64,000 nt of DNA from Agarivorans sp. Toyoura001 (GCF_005405585.1 NZ_BJEQ01000005.1:217474-281473), one strand, 5' to 3'. Shown: positions 15,780 through 26,298, numbered from the stretch's first letter. Made by a program: numbers and translations. Notes: generated by a model not told the origin, from the sequence alone.

Positions 15780-17702
15780 ATGAGTATTTTTGACCACTAT
15801 CAACAGCGTTATGAGCAAGCTCAAGAAGAAGAGTTATCTCTCGATCAATTTTTAACACTTTGTAAAGAACAACCTAGCACTTATGCCAGTGCCGCCGAAC
15901 GCTTGTTGTTGGCCATTGGCGAACCAGAAATGGTCGATACTTCTAAAGACCCCCGCTTAAGCCGACTATTTTCCAACCGTGTTATTGCCCGCTACCCGGC
16001 CTTTAAAGAGTTTTATGGCATGGAAGACAGTATCGAGCAGATTGTGTCTTACTTAAAACATTCCTCTCAAGGCCTAGAAGAACGTAAGCAGATATTGTAT
16101 TTACTTGGGCCTGTGGGTGGAGGTAAATCATCTTTAGCCGAAAAACTTAAAGCGTTAATGCAGCTAGTACCTATATACCGTATTAAAGGCTCACCTGTTA
16201 ATGACCACCCATTTTGCCTATTCGACGCCAATGAAGATGGCCACATACTCGAAAAAGAATATGGTATTAGTAAGCGCCACCTCAGGACCATTATGTCGCC
16301 TTGGGCCGCTAAACGCTTGCAAGAGTATGGCGGGGACATTACCAAGTTTAAAGTGGTTAAGTGTTACCCATCAATACTGAATCAAATAGCTGTCGCGAAA
16401 ACTGAACCTGGTGATGAAAATAACCAAGATATCTCATCCTTAGTGGGTAAAGTTGATATTCGCCAGTTAGAGCATTTCGCTCAAAATGACCCTGATGCCT
16501 ACAGCTATTCTGGCGCGTTATGTAGGGCCAACCAAGGTTTGATGGAGTTTGTGGAGATGTTTAAAGCCCCAATTAAGGTGCTACATCCGCTACTTACCGC
16601 CACTCAAGAGGGTAACTTCAACGGCACCGAAGGTTTATCAGCCATTCCATTTGAAGGTATTATTTTGGCCCACTCTAACGAATCTGAGTGGCAAACATTT
16701 AGAAATAACAAAAATAACGAAGCCTTTTTAGACCGCGTTTACATTGTAAAAGTGCCCTACTGTTTACGAGTAAGCGAAGAAATAAACATCTATCAGAAGC
16801 TACTAGATAATAGCGAACTAAACACAGCAAAATGTGCGCCTAGCACCTTAGAACTTCTCGCTCAATTCTCTGTGTTATCTCGGCTCAAAGACCCTGAAAA
16901 CTCAAGTATCTACTCTAAGATGCGGGTTTACGACGGCGAAACCTTAAAAGATACCGATCCTAAAGCGAAGTCTTATCAGGAATACCGAGACTTTGCCGGA
17001 GTAAACGAGGGCATGGAAGGCTTGTCTACTCGCTTTGCTTTCAAGATTTTATCCCGAGTGTTTAACTTTGATACCACCGAAGTCGCCGCCAATGCGGTGC
17101 ATCTCTTCTACGTATTAGAGCAACAGATTGAACGCGAACAGTACAGCCAAGAAGTATCAGACCGCTACTTAGAGCACCTCAAAGGCTACTTAATTCCTAA
17201 GTATGTAGACTTTATAGGTAAGGAAATTCAAACCGCTTATTTAGAATCTTACTCCGAATATGGGCAGAACATCTTCGATCGTTACGTAATCTACGCTGAT
17301 TTTTGGATTCAAGATCAAGAGTATCGAGACCCAGATACAGGTCAACTATTTGACCGTGCAGCCTTAAATGCTGAGCTGGAAAAAATAGAGAAGCCGGCAG
17401 GTATCAGCAATCCCAAAGACTTCCGTAACGAGATAGTCAACTTTGTGCTCCGCGCTCGCGCCGGAAACGAAGGCGAAAATCCAAACTGGAGCAGTTACGA
17501 AAAACTTCGCACCGTGATTGAGAAAAAGATGTTCTCAAATACTGAAGATCTATTACCGGTTATTTCATTCAATACCAAAACCTCTGCCGACGACCAACAA
17601 AAACACGACGATTTTGTGTCTCGCATGATGGAAAAAGGCTATACCCGTAAACAAGTTCGTTTGTTATCGGAATGGTATTTACGCGTTCGTAAATCTTCAT
17701 AG
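15780..17702 (+). CDS. prkA: PrkA-family serine protein kinase (YeaG)
   Basis: The 640-residue protein starts at an ATG preceded by AGGAGG. It has an AAA+-type N-terminal domain with a Walker A loop GPVGGGKSS near residue 110. The C-terminal PrkA kinase-like region is characteristic of the family and has the standard length. YeaG/PrkA is a stress and nitrogen-starvation protein; E. coli YeaG is RpoS-dependent. It is followed after 18 bp by yeaH and then spoVR, a triad conserved across proteobacteria. The products are thought to act together, though the substrate is not settled. Confidence 0.96.
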   Translation: MSIFDHYQQRYEQAQEEELSLDQFLTLCKEQPSTYASAAERLLLAIGEPEMVDTSKDPRLSRLFSNRVIARYPAFKEFYGMEDSIEQIVSYLKHSSQGLEERKQILYLLGPVGGGKSSLAEKLKALMQLVPIYRIKGSPVNDHPFCLFDANEDGHILEKEYGISKRHLRTIMSPWAAKRLQEYGGDITKFKVVKCYPSILNQIAVAKTEPGDENNQDISSLVGKVDIRQLEHFAQNDPDAYSYSGALCRANQGLMEFVEMFKAPIKVLHPLLTATQEGNFNGTEGLSAIPFEGIILAHSNESEWQTFRNNKNNEAFLDRVYIVKVPYCLRVSEEINIYQKLLDNSELNTAKCAPSTLELLAQFSVLSRLKDPENSSIYSKMRVYDGETLKDTDPKAKSYQEYRDFAGVNEGMEGLSTRFAFKILSRVFNFDTTEVAANAVHLFYVLEQQIEREQYSQEVSDRYLEHLKGYLIPKYVDFIGKEIQTAYLESYSEYGQNIFDRYVIYADFWIQDQEYRDPDTGQLFDRAALNAELEKIEKPAGISNPKDFRNEIVNFVLRARAGNEGENPNWSSYEKLRTVIEKKMFSNTEDLLPVISFNTKTSADDQQKHDDFVSRMMEKGYTRKQVRLLSEWYLRVRKSS

Positions 17703-17720
17703 ATTTGTTGGAGGGCGCCT

Positions 17721-18992
17721 ATGGCTCATTTTATCGATCGACGTTTAAACGGCAAGAATAAAAGCGCGGTTAACCGCCAGCGCTTTATTCGCCGCTATAA
17801 AAGCCAAATCAAACGCGCCGTAAACGACGCGGTTAATCAGCGTAGTATTCAAGATTTGGAAAACAGCGAAAGCATTAGCATTCCGCATAAAGACATTACC
17901 GAGCCGTTTTTTCATCAGGGCGAAGGCGGACATCGCCAACGTACCCTACCCGGTAATGACCAATTTGGCACCGGCGACAAAATAGAACGGCCGCCTCAAG
18001 GAGAAGGCGGCGGAGGCCCTGGTGATGGCGATGCTAGTGACCAAGGCGAAGGGTCTGAAGAATTTCAATTCAACATTTCAAAAGATGAATATCTAGACAT
18101 TCTGTTTGACGATTTAGAACTACCTAACCTGCAGGAAACCGACGTAGACAGTATTGTTGAATACCGTACTGCGCGTGCTGGCTTTACTAACGAAGGTGTG
18201 CCAGCCAACATTAATATTGTGCGTTCTTTGCAAAACTCTTTAGCGCGGCGTATGGCCATGGGTGGCGATAAACGCAAGCGTTTACGGGCATTAGAGACTC
18301 AGCTTGAAGAGAATAAACAGGACTCACACGTTCCTCACAGCGAAATTGAAGCGATAAAAGCCGAAATAACTGAGCTAAAAAGAAAACTCAAGAATATCCC
18401 ATTTATAGATACCTTTGATTTGAAGTTTAATAACTTTGCCAAACATCCTGTGCCCAGCAGCCAAGCGGTCATGTTTTGCTTAATGGATGTATCAGGCTCG
18501 ATGGATCAAGCGACTAAAGATATCGCTAAACGTTTCTATTTATTACTGTATTTGTTCTTAACCCGCAGCTACGAAAAAATTGACGTTGTATTCATTCGCC
18601 ACCACACTCAAGCTAAAGAAGTAGACGAACACGAATTCTTCTATTCCCAAGAAACGGGCGGAACCATTGTATCCAGTGCGCTCAACTTAATGGATAAGAT
18701 CGTTGAAGAGCGTTACCCTAAAAACCAATGGAATATTTATGCCGCGCAAGCGTCAGACGGCGATAATTGGGCTGACGACTCCCCAAAATGTCGCGCCTTG
18801 TTAGAAAAAACCTTACTTCCGCTAAGCCGTCACTACGCATATATAGAAATCACCAGCCGAGCCCACCAAAGCTTATGGCACGAATACGAACAACTCAGTG
18901 AAATTTTCCCCAACTTCTCTATTCGTCATGTGAAAAATGCTGAAGAAATTCTGCCGACCTTTAGAGACCTCTTCAAAAAAACCACTGCGTGA
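17721..18992 (+). CDS. yeaH: YeaH/YhbH family (DUF444) protein
   Basis: The start has GGAGGG at the right spacing, 18 bp after prkA. The 423-residue protein has a basic N-terminus, a glycine-rich linker at about residues 88-113, and a C-terminal von Willebrand A-like domain with a MIDAS-like MDVSGSMD near residue 255. DUF444 proteins are always found with PrkA and SpoVR and are taken to be a partner of the kinase. The domain order and length are normal. Confidence 0.95.
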   Translation: MAHFIDRRLNGKNKSAVNRQRFIRRYKSQIKRAVNDAVNQRSIQDLENSESISIPHKDITEPFFHQGEGGHRQRTLPGNDQFGTGDKIERPPQGEGGGGPGDGDASDQGEGSEEFQFNISKDEYLDILFDDLELPNLQETDVDSIVEYRTARAGFTNEGVPANINIVRSLQNSLARRMAMGGDKRKRLRALETQLEENKQDSHVPHSEIEAIKAEITELKRKLKNIPFIDTFDLKFNNFAKHPVPSSQAVMFCLMDVSGSMDQATKDIAKRFYLLLYLFLTRSYEKIDVVFIRHHTQAKEVDEHEFFYSQETGGTIVSSALNLMDKIVEERYPKNQWNIYAAQASDGDNWADDSPKCRALLEKTLLPLSRHYAYIEITSRAHQSLWHEYEQLSEIFPNFSIRHVKNAEEILPTFRDLFKKTTA

Positions 18993-18999
18993 GGCCCAC

Positions 19000-20499
19000 A
19001 TGAGCAAAACAAAAATGTTGCCCGATGGACCAGACTGGACCTTTGAAATGTTAGAGCTATACCATCAAGAAATTGAAAAGGTAGCTCAGCATTACCAGTT
19101 AGATACCTACCCCAACCAAATTGAGGTGATAACTGCAGAGCAAATGATGGACGCTTACTCCAGTGTAGGTATGCCAATTGGTTATCATCACTGGTCCTAC
19201 GGCAAAAAGTTTATTCAAACTGAGCAAACCTATAAACGCGGTCAAATGGGCTTGGCCTACGAAATAGTGATTAACTCAGATCCATGTATTGCCTATTTAA
19301 TGGAGGAAAACACCATGCCGATGCAGGCATTGGTGATTGCCCACGCTTGTTTCGGCCACAACAGTTTCTTTAAAAACAATTACTTATTTAAAACATGGAC
19401 TGATGCCAGTTCAATTATTGATTACCTAGTATTTGCTAAAAACTATATCAGCAAGTGTGAGGCTCGCCACGGTGTGCAAGCGGTTGAAGATCTGCTCGAT
19501 TCTTGCCATGCCTTAATGAACTACGGTGTCGATCGCTACAAGCGCCCTTCCCCTATTTCTATGGAAGAAGAAAAATCCCGACAAGATTCGCGAGCTGAGT
19601 ACCTACAAAGCCAAATTAACGAGCTATGGAAAACCATTCCCACTAAAGAAAACCCAGATGTAGAACAGCGCGAACGCTTTCCTGCATCGCCTGAGGAAAA
19701 CATTCTTTATTTCATCGAAAAACACGCTCCTTTGCTTGAGACGTGGCAACGCGAAGTCGTACGTATTGTGCGTAAAATTAGTCAATACTTTTATCCGCAG
19801 AAACAAACTCAAGTCATGAATGAAGGCTGGGCCACCTTTTGGCATTACACCATTACTAACCATATGTTCGACCATGGACAAGTAAGCGAGCGTTTTATTC
19901 TTGAGATTTTGCATAGCCATACCAGCGTGGTGATGCAGCCTGCTTATAACAGTCCATACTTTAATGGCATCAATCCTTACGCATTAGGGTTTGCCATGAT
20001 GACTGATATTCGTCGAATTTGTGAAAATCCGACCGATGAAGACCGACAATGGTTTCCTGATATTGCCGGTAGTGATTGGTTAAAAACCTTACATTTCGCC
20101 ATGCAAAACTTTAAGGATGAGAGTTTTATTAGTCAGTTTTTATCCCCTAAAGTCATTCGCGATTTAAAGCTATTTACGCTTGATGACAACGAAAGCAAAC
20201 CTTATCTTAAAGTGAAAGCGATTCATGATGACCATGGCTATCAACAAGTAAGAGAGGCGTTAAGCGCGCAATACAACCTAAGTAACATTGAACCCAATAT
20301 TCAGGTACACAATGTTAATTTACGAGGCGATCGTTCGTTAACACTTCGTTATGTTCCCCACCAAAACATTCCCCTAGGTAAAAGCAAAGAAGAAGTAATA
20401 AAGCACCTCCACCGCTTATGGGGCTTTGATGTGATACTAGAACAAGTGGATGACAACGGCAGCATACAAGAGCTAGCTCGTTGCCCTAAGCCCGAATAG
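19000..20499 (+). CDS. SpoVR family protein (YcgB-like)
   Basis: The ATG at 19000 is chosen, 7 bp after the yeaH stop. The frame extends upstream to 18937 only by overlapping yeaH. The 499-residue protein has the SpoVR signatures YHHWSYGKKF, a CFGHNSFFKNN block near residue 115 and MNEGWATFWHY near residue 274. Histidines and acidic residues in these blocks are conserved and look metal-binding. SpoVR was named in Bacillus spore cortex formation; in proteobacteria it belongs to the prkA operon of stationary phase. A terminator follows at 20523. Confidence 0.95.
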   Translation: MSKTKMLPDGPDWTFEMLELYHQEIEKVAQHYQLDTYPNQIEVITAEQMMDAYSSVGMPIGYHHWSYGKKFIQTEQTYKRGQMGLAYEIVINSDPCIAYLMEENTMPMQALVIAHACFGHNSFFKNNYLFKTWTDASSIIDYLVFAKNYISKCEARHGVQAVEDLLDSCHALMNYGVDRYKRPSPISMEEEKSRQDSRAEYLQSQINELWKTIPTKENPDVEQRERFPASPEENILYFIEKHAPLLETWQREVVRIVRKISQYFYPQKQTQVMNEGWATFWHYTITNHMFDHGQVSERFILEILHSHTSVVMQPAYNSPYFNGINPYALGFAMMTDIRRICENPTDEDRQWFPDIAGSDWLKTLHFAMQNFKDESFISQFLSPKVIRDLKLFTLDDNESKPYLKVKAIHDDHGYQQVREALSAQYNLSNIEPNIQVHNVNLRGDRSLTLRYVPHQNIPLGKSKEEVIKHLHRLWGFDVILEQVDDNGSIQELARCPKPE

Positions 20500-20522
20500 T
20501 TGCATTGTGACTCAGCCAATAA

Positions 20523-20546
20523 AAAAGCCCCCCTAGGGTGGCTTTT
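20523..20546. terminator. Bidirectional terminator between spoVR and nhaD
   Basis: A hairpin with arms AAAAGCC / GGCTTTT plus inner CCC/GGG pairs lies between two convergent genes. A and T runs are present on both sides. Confidence 0.75.
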
Positions 20547-20579
20547 ACTTCAACTAAACATTGTCATTATACACCACGA

Positions 20580-21995
20580 TTAAAACAAGGCTTTGTTAAT
20601 GGCTAAGTGACACACAATAGAAGCTGCATAACCAATTGCAATTACCGGCGCCCAACGTAAGTGGCTAATAAAAGTATAGTGACCACGAGCTTGCCCCATT
20701 AATGCCACACCCGCTGCAGAACCAATAGATAGCATACTGCCGCCAACACCAGCCGTTAAGGTCACTAGCAACCACTGGCCTAAAGACATGCTAGGCTCCA
20801 TAGTCAACACTGCAAACATCACTGGAATGTTATCAACAATGGCACTTAATACCCCTACCGCAATATTGGCGTAGGTAGGATCCCAGTTCAGGTACATCAT
20901 ATTAGAGGCCATTTCTAGGTAACCAATAAAACCTAAGCCTCCCACACAAATAACAACACCATAAAAGAACAGCAAGGTGTCCCATTCGGCACGCGCAACC
21001 CGGTTAAAGATATCGAAAGGCACCACGCTACCTAGGGCTTTTAAACGAGCATCATCGCGGTGAGAAATCGCGTTTACTGCTTTTTTGTGTAAGCTGCTAG
21101 CCAATGTTGTACGTAGGAAATAACCAAAGAACTGCAAATAACCTAAGCCCATCATCATGCCCATCACTGGCGGCATATGGAACAAACTGTGCCCCATAAC
21201 AGCGGTAGCAATAGTAACTAGGAATAAACCCACAATACGGCGTGCACCACGTTTTAACTCAACCGTTTCGTTTTCAGCCTCAACTCTTTCTGCAGAAACA
21301 AAAAACGACATAATGAAAGCAGGCACTACAAAGTTAACAAAAGACGGAACCAGCAAATCAAAGAACTGACCAAAAGTAACTAAACCTTTTTGCCAAACCA
21401 TTAAGGTAGTGATATCACCAAACGGACTAAAGGCTCCGCCGGCATTAGCACCTACCACAATGTTAATACAAGCCAAGTTAATAAAGCGGCTGTTACCGTG
21501 AGCCACCTTGGTGACAACTGCACACATTAACAAGGCTGTAGTGAGGTTATCGGCGACCGGAGAAATCACAAACGCGAGGCAACCAGTAAGCCAGAACAAT
21601 TTTCTATAGCTGAGTTTTTTGCTCACAAGCCAAGCCCGTAAGGCATCAAACAAACGGCGCTCTTCCATGGCATTGATGTAGGTCATCGCCACTAGTAAGA
21701 ACAACATTAACTCAGAAAATTCGAGAAGATTATGCCTGAAGGCCGCGGTAACCAGCTCTTCTTGGCCAGACCCCCGGTAATAAATGGCAATCAAAAACCA
21801 AATTAAGCCAGCGGCCACTAGTACTGGTTTAGATTTTCTTAAATGAATCACTTCTTCGCTCATAACCAGTAGATAGGCAAAAGCAAAAATAACCAAGGCG
21901 GTATAACCCACCCAAGAGTTCACTAAGTTGAGTCCTTCAGAGGCATAACTGGCGGAAGAGAATAACAACAATAGTAAGGACAACAATATACGCAT
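20580..21995 (-). CDS. nhaD: NhaD-type Na+/H+ antiporter
   Basis: The ATG at 21995 follows AAGGAG; a TTG three bases upstream is not needed. After a signal-like first segment, the 471-residue protein has about 12 membrane helices. Family motifs include SPVADNLTTALLM (ion site Asp/Asn), GANAGGAFSPFGDITTLM and SAIVDNIPVMFAVL. NhaD exports Na+ or Li+ in exchange for protons and is common in marine and alkaliphilic bacteria. It sits 60 bp downstream of the GGDEF-like gene on the same strand. Confidence 0.94.
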   Translation of the reverse strand: MRILLSLLLLLFSSASYASEGLNLVNSWVGYTALVIFAFAYLLVMSEEVIHLRKSKPVLVAAGLIWFLIAIYYRGSGQEELVTAAFRHNLLEFSELMLFLLVAMTYINAMEERRLFDALRAWLVSKKLSYRKLFWLTGCLAFVISPVADNLTTALLMCAVVTKVAHGNSRFINLACINIVVGANAGGAFSPFGDITTLMVWQKGLVTFGQFFDLLVPSFVNFVVPAFIMSFFVSAERVEAENETVELKRGARRIVGLFLVTIATAVMGHSLFHMPPVMGMMMGLGYLQFFGYFLRTTLASSLHKKAVNAISHRDDARLKALGSVVPFDIFNRVARAEWDTLLFFYGVVICVGGLGFIGYLEMASNMMYLNWDPTYANIAVGVLSAIVDNIPVMFAVLTMEPSMSLGQWLLVTLTAGVGGSMLSIGSAAGVALMGQARGHYTFISHLRWAPVIAIGYAASIVCHLAINKALF

Positions 21996-22055
21996 CAATT
22001 CCCACTCCTTAGGCGAATGCTGATTTTGTTTAACGATTGTTTTTTGAAATTAGTG

Positions 22056-23231
22056 CTAACGCCCGTAGCTTAGCGCACTTGCACTTCGATGATTGTTCAT
22101 TGCATTTTCAGCTTTGGCCATTAACTGGTCAATGGTGTTTGTTGTACCGTCTATACAAGCAACACCTAAGCGCGATCCTAAATCTAAATCATCAGGAAAC
22201 ATTTCCCAAAATTCACTATTCAGCGCATCGTGGACCCGCTCGGCGGTATCTAGCGCTTGATAGAGGCTCGACTCAGGTAAACCAATAACAAATTGGTCAT
22301 TATCGCAACGAGCTAGCAGGTCAACTTTACGAATTTTAGACTGTAAAAAATTGGCAAGTTTCACCAGCAACTGATTAGCGTCATCACTGCCTAACTTATC
22401 ACGATACACGCTGAAATGGTTGACGTTAATCAAAAGTATCGAATAGGCATTTTGATAACGGGAGCTACGTTCAATTTCTATTTCAGAAAACTGCCTAAAC
22501 CGTACAAAATTAGCATAGCCCGTTAACTCATCAGTATCGCTCGAGGAGTGCTCTAAGCTTGAAGCTCCCGCGGACACTTCTGCTTTATCGTTACATAAAT
22601 CAATGCCTTGTTCGTAGGTATAGCGGAAGCGCCTTAAGTTATGTGACAAACCAATAAGCAAGGCCAGTAAAGCGTAAATGAGTGAAGTATTTACCAGCTC
22701 ACTATTAAACCAATCGCTTTGAGTCTCTATATGCAATGAACTTGCTGCAACAAAGGAATATGAGCTAGCGACTAGTAACACGAGCAATGCTAAGAAAAAT
22801 GGCATGTAAAACAACATCAGTAATACTGGTAGGCTAAACACTAACCAACTAGGCGCACTGATGCTAAGCAAACTCTCCGAACTCATTAATACAGCCATTA
22901 ACACAAAATGCTGCAGTGTCAGTACCGCAAACAAACAATGCGCGACCCGCGCTTTTACAATCTGTAAGCTACACCAAGTCAGTATCAACTGTGAAAGTAG
23001 CCAGCACGCCAAACCCAAAGACGCTTGCCAATTAGCTTGCTGCCACCCTTCGAGCAATAAACCAGTGAAAAGTAAAAAACCTAATATGCAGCCACAATAA
23101 ACAAGCTGTACCCAAGCGAGAAACCGCCGTTGTTGCTGCCATTGAAAATTACTAAATTGCCGCTCTTGACTAGGAAGGGGGAAACCTAAAAAAACACTTT
23201 TCCATGCCTGCGAAACGGGAGGCTGTTGCAT
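22056..23231 (-). CDS. Membrane protein with degenerate GGDEF domain
   Basis: Six or so hydrophobic segments occupy residues 30-190. The C-terminal 160 residues have the GGDEF fold, with start ELTGYANFVRFRQF. The signature loop reads DNDQF in place of GGDEF near residue 308, so cyclase activity is unlikely. The RxxD inhibitory-site motif (RKVD) five residues before the loop is kept, so the domain could still bind c-di-GMP as a receptor. It is encoded divergently from csdA and upstream of nhaD. Confidence 0.85.
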   Translation of the reverse strand: MQQPPVSQAWKSVFLGFPLPSQERQFSNFQWQQQRRFLAWVQLVYCGCILGFLLFTGLLLEGWQQANWQASLGLACWLLSQLILTWCSLQIVKARVAHCLFAVLTLQHFVLMAVLMSSESLLSISAPSWLVFSLPVLLMLFYMPFFLALLVLLVASSYSFVAASSLHIETQSDWFNSELVNTSLIYALLALLIGLSHNLRRFRYTYEQGIDLCNDKAEVSAGASSLEHSSSDTDELTGYANFVRFRQFSEIEIERSSRYQNAYSILLINVNHFSVYRDKLGSDDANQLLVKLANFLQSKIRKVDLLARCDNDQFVIGLPESSLYQALDTAERVHDALNSEFWEMFPDDLDLGSRLGVACIDGTTNTIDQLMAKAENAMNNHRSASALSYGR

Positions 23232-23339
23232 CTTACCCTTAACTCCTAATGTTAAATCGAAGAGAACACCGATATAAGCTAGTTTAGCTAAGCGCCTAAG
23301 GCTACAATATCGGTTTTAGTTGCCAAATAAAGAATCAAT

Positions 23340-24554
23340 GTGACTTCACTTAAGAATACTCGCTATCGCCAGTTTTTCCCGTCGCTAAACGGTAACAATC
23401 AACAAATTGCTTATCTTGATAGCGCCGCGTCAACTCAAGTTCCTGAACAGGTATTGTCAGAGATAGAACAATACTACCGCCAGGGCCACGCAAATGTACA
23501 CCGCGCAAGCCATAGCTTTGCTCGCAACGCGACCAACGCCTTTGAGTTGGCAAGAAAAACTATAGCAGAGTTTATAGGTGCCAAAGCGCAAAACATCATT
23601 TTTACTAGTGGCACCACCCAAGCGGTAAATCTACTCGCCGATGGATTAGCGCACCTAGTCGCTGAAGGTGACCACATTTGGTTATCGGAAATGGAGCACC
23701 ATTCAAATTTAGTTCCTTGGCAACAGCTTGCTAAACGTAACAACGCCGAGCTAAAAGTCATTCCGGTATTAGAGAATGGTGATATAGACCTTGGGTATTT
23801 TCGTCAACACATCAGTAATAAATGTAAAATAGTTGCCGTTACGCATGTCTCAAACAGCATAGGCGCAATGCAGCCAATACCAGAGCTTTCTCGTATCGCT
23901 CATCAAGTAGGCGCTAAAATTGTAGTAGATGGCGCACAAGCAGTGGCTCACTTAGACATTGATGTAAACCGTTTAGGCTGTGACTACTATTTGTTTTCCG
24001 GACACAAACTATACGGACCAACCGGCATTGGCGTGCTTTACGGTGCCGAGCAAGCGCTTGAGCAAATACAGCCAAGCGTGTTTGGCGGGGAAATGATCAG
24101 CAAGGTGTCGTTTGAGCAAAGCACTTGGAATACTCTTCCCTACCGGCTAGAAGCAGGTACTCCAAATATTATTGGTGCAATTGGTCTTGCTTCTGCGGTC
24201 CAGTTTTTGAACCAATTCCCTCTTAAAGAACGCCTTAGTGTTGAGCGCTCACTGCTCAACTATGCTTTGCAAAAACTGGAGCAGCATCCTCAGGTTGAAC
24301 TGGTTGGCAAACCAATGATGCGTGTGGGCATCATTGCTTTTAATCTAAGAAATGTTCACCCACAAGACGCTGCCACGCTATTCGACCAATATAATGTCGC
24401 CTTGCGTTGCGGGCACCACTGCGCCATGCCATTGAGCAATACTTTATCTCCGCAAGGCAGTATTCGCTTGTCGCTAGGTATTTACAGTGAGCAATCAGAC
24501 ATTGACCAAGCTTTAGACGCCATCAACAAAGTTATGGAGTTATTTGATGATTAA
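23340..24554 (+). CDS. csdA: Cysteine desulfurase CsdA
   Basis: A 404-residue PLP enzyme of the SufS/CsdA class. AYLDSAASTQVP opens the fold, SGHKLYGPTG carries the PLP lysine near residue 224, and RCGHHCAMPL holds the catalytic Cys near residue 357. It removes sulfur from cysteine, leaving alanine and an enzyme persulfide. The start codon appears to be GTG at 23340, because the nearby ATG at 23338 runs straight into a stop. The ribosome site is weak. It overlaps the SufE-like gene by 8 bp, the usual csdA-csdE pair. Confidence 0.93.
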   Translation: MTSLKNTRYRQFFPSLNGNNQQIAYLDSAASTQVPEQVLSEIEQYYRQGHANVHRASHSFARNATNAFELARKTIAEFIGAKAQNIIFTSGTTQAVNLLADGLAHLVAEGDHIWLSEMEHHSNLVPWQQLAKRNNAELKVIPVLENGDIDLGYFRQHISNKCKIVAVTHVSNSIGAMQPIPELSRIAHQVGAKIVVDGAQAVAHLDIDVNRLGCDYYLFSGHKLYGPTGIGVLYGAEQALEQIQPSVFGGEMISKVSFEQSTWNTLPYRLEAGTPNIIGAIGLASAVQFLNQFPLKERLSVERSLLNYALQKLEQHPQVELVGKPMMRVGIIAFNLRNVHPQDAATLFDQYNVALRCGHHCAMPLSNTLSPQGSIRLSLGIYSEQSDIDQALDAINKVMELFDD

Positions 24555-24942
24555 CACTCCACAAATAGAACTTGATTTAGAGGCCATAACACTACGTTTC
24601 GCAGACTGTGGCGCATGGGAAGAACGCTACCGACAGCTATTACTATTAGCCAAACAACTTAAACCCATGGATGTTTCGTTGAAAATAGAAGAGAAGCAAG
24701 TTGAAGGCTGTGAAAGCGAAGTGTGGCTCCACCTTCACGATAATAAGCTCTATGTAGATAGCAATGCTCGCATCATAAAAGGCCTATTAGTCATTGTACT
24801 CGCTTGCTTAAACAAACCAACTAAAGAGGCTAAAGCGCTTTTTAACCATACCCTACAAGAGCTAGGTTTGGCTCACCATTTAAGTGAATCTAGAAACAAT
24901 GGTATAAGCGCTATTTGGCGGGAAATATCTAGTTTAGATTAG
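24547..24942 (+). CDS. csdE: CsdE/SufE-family sulfur acceptor
   Basis: The ATG at 24547 overlaps the end of csdA (ATGATTAA). The 131-residue protein has the acceptor loop VEGCESEVWL with Cys55, the residue that takes the persulfide from CsdA. It also has the C-terminal SufE pattern around ARIIKGLLVIVL. SufE and CsdE are partners that activate the desulfurase and hand sulfur to scaffold or TcdA-like targets. The length is normal for the family. Confidence 0.93.
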   Translation: MINTPQIELDLEAITLRFADCGAWEERYRQLLLLAKQLKPMDVSLKIEEKQVEGCESEVWLHLHDNKLYVDSNARIIKGLLVIVLACLNKPTKEAKALFNHTLQELGLAHHLSESRNNGISAIWREISSLD

Positions 24943-24945
24943 AGC

Positions 24946-25191
24946 TCACTCTTCACTAGGGATAGTGTAAGTACGACGTTTTTTGGTTTTAATCACTACC
25001 TGCGATTTAGGACCACCTTCTTCCATTACTGCGCGGTACTCACTGCGCGGTACAGATTTAGCGACGGGAGTGACTGGTTTTGCAGCGGCAGGCGGACGGC
25101 TAGTTACCGTATATGTAAAGCCGCAATCGCGACATGCCATGAGTGCTGGTTTATGGCCGCCACAAGATGGGCATTTTTGATTAGAGCTCAC
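24946..25191 (-). CDS. Small zinc-ribbon protein
   Basis: The 81-residue protein starts with GTG at 25191 (AGGA seven bases before). Its N-terminus is a single zinc ribbon, CPSCGG and CRDCGF, with ligands at about residues 7, 10, 19 and 22. It is followed by a Pro/Ala/Lys-rich linker and a basic tail ending KTKKRRTYTIPSEE. It converges on csdE with only 3 bp between stops. I do not recognise a named family; a nucleic-acid-binding or ribosome-associated role would fit. Confidence 0.7.
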   Translation of the reverse strand: MSSNQKCPSCGGHKPALMACRDCGFTYTVTSRPPAAAKPVTPVAKSVPRSEYRAVMEEGGPKSQVVIKTKKRRTYTIPSEE

Positions 25192-25331
25192 TACTCATTC
25201 CTATACAAACAAGGGGTAAAAGACATAATTACTAAGTGTATTTGATCATCTCGGATTAATCACAACAATTTAAACAATTAATGATCTAGCCAGTGATTTA
25301 CCATCGCCGACCGGTAACAATTATAACAGCT

Positions 25332-26219
25332 TTACTCATCAATGCGGGTTAGCTGTTCAATAAACCACTCGCCTGCAGGGCCAATTGCTTGGCTCCACAC
25401 CACTTCTATCGGCCATTCAAAGTCATCAATAATGAAATCACGTTCTAATTCCACCAGTTGATTACTTTCAAGTAACTCTTTCGCCAAAGGCTCTGGAAAC
25501 AAGCCAAAACCAACACCACTTAAAAGCAACTGCTTGAATTGATACATTCTAGAACAGTTCACCACTTGCGAGCTTAAGCGCACAGACTCGGCCATCTCGT
25601 CACTAATAAAGTTTGAAACTGCAGGCGTTATCTGAATATGTGACAACAAATCTTGCACCGATAAAGCATGTTTAACCTGGGCTAAGGGGTGATTAGGCGC
25701 ACATACGCACAGCCATTTAATTCGGCCTATGAGGATACTCTCAACTCCTCTGCGAGGAATTAATTCTGCAGGAGTAATCAGAATGTCGGCTGCGGTATCA
25801 ATACCAAAATTACTTGAGTCAAACTCATCGACATCGATAATATTTAGGGTTAGTTGGGGAAACTTCGCCATTAAGCTTTTAATTTTTTCGCTGTAAATCG
25901 GGAAAAAGCTATAGCCCGATACTCCGATAGTAAGCTTGTCTTCCACACCATCTAAGTAAGACTGTGCTTTTTGCTCCATCGCGCGTAAACGCGGTAAAAT
26001 TTCTAAAGCTTGTACATACAAGCTTTTCCCCACATCCGACAAAGTAGGTGCTTGCCCTGACACACGATTAAACAAGCGAACGCCTAAATCTAACTCCATA
26101 TTTTGAATAACTTGGCTTACTGCCGACGGGCTCACTCCAAGTTTTCGCGCCGCAGCTGAAAACGAACGTGTTTCTGCAACTGTGACCAAATAAATCAAAC
26201 GTTCAGGAGTAATGTGCAT
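25332..26219 (-). CDS. LysR-family transcriptional regulator
   Basis: The 295-residue protein has a typical helix-turn-helix (LVTVAETRSFSAAARKLGVSPSAVSQVIQNME) and a substrate-binding domain. The N-terminal region is most like regulators of the LysR type that sense aromatic or organic compounds, but no ligand can be named. It is a single gene in the minus strand between two unrelated small genes, so its target is unclear. Confidence 0.92.
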   Translation of the reverse strand: MHITPERLIYLVTVAETRSFSAAARKLGVSPSAVSQVIQNMELDLGVRLFNRVSGQAPTLSDVGKSLYVQALEILPRLRAMEQKAQSYLDGVEDKLTIGVSGYSFFPIYSEKIKSLMAKFPQLTLNIIDVDEFDSSNFGIDTAADILITPAELIPRRGVESILIGRIKWLCVCAPNHPLAQVKHALSVQDLLSHIQITPAVSNFISDEMAESVRLSSQVVNCSRMYQFKQLLLSGVGFGLFPEPLAKELLESNQLVELERDFIIDDFEWPIEVVWSQAIGPAGEWFIEQLTRIDE

Positions 26220-26298
26220 GCGGTACCTATCAGGGTATTGATTTTATTAGTTAAACTGTAGCACTGACCACCATGGTTTCCTACCCACAGCGTGGAGA

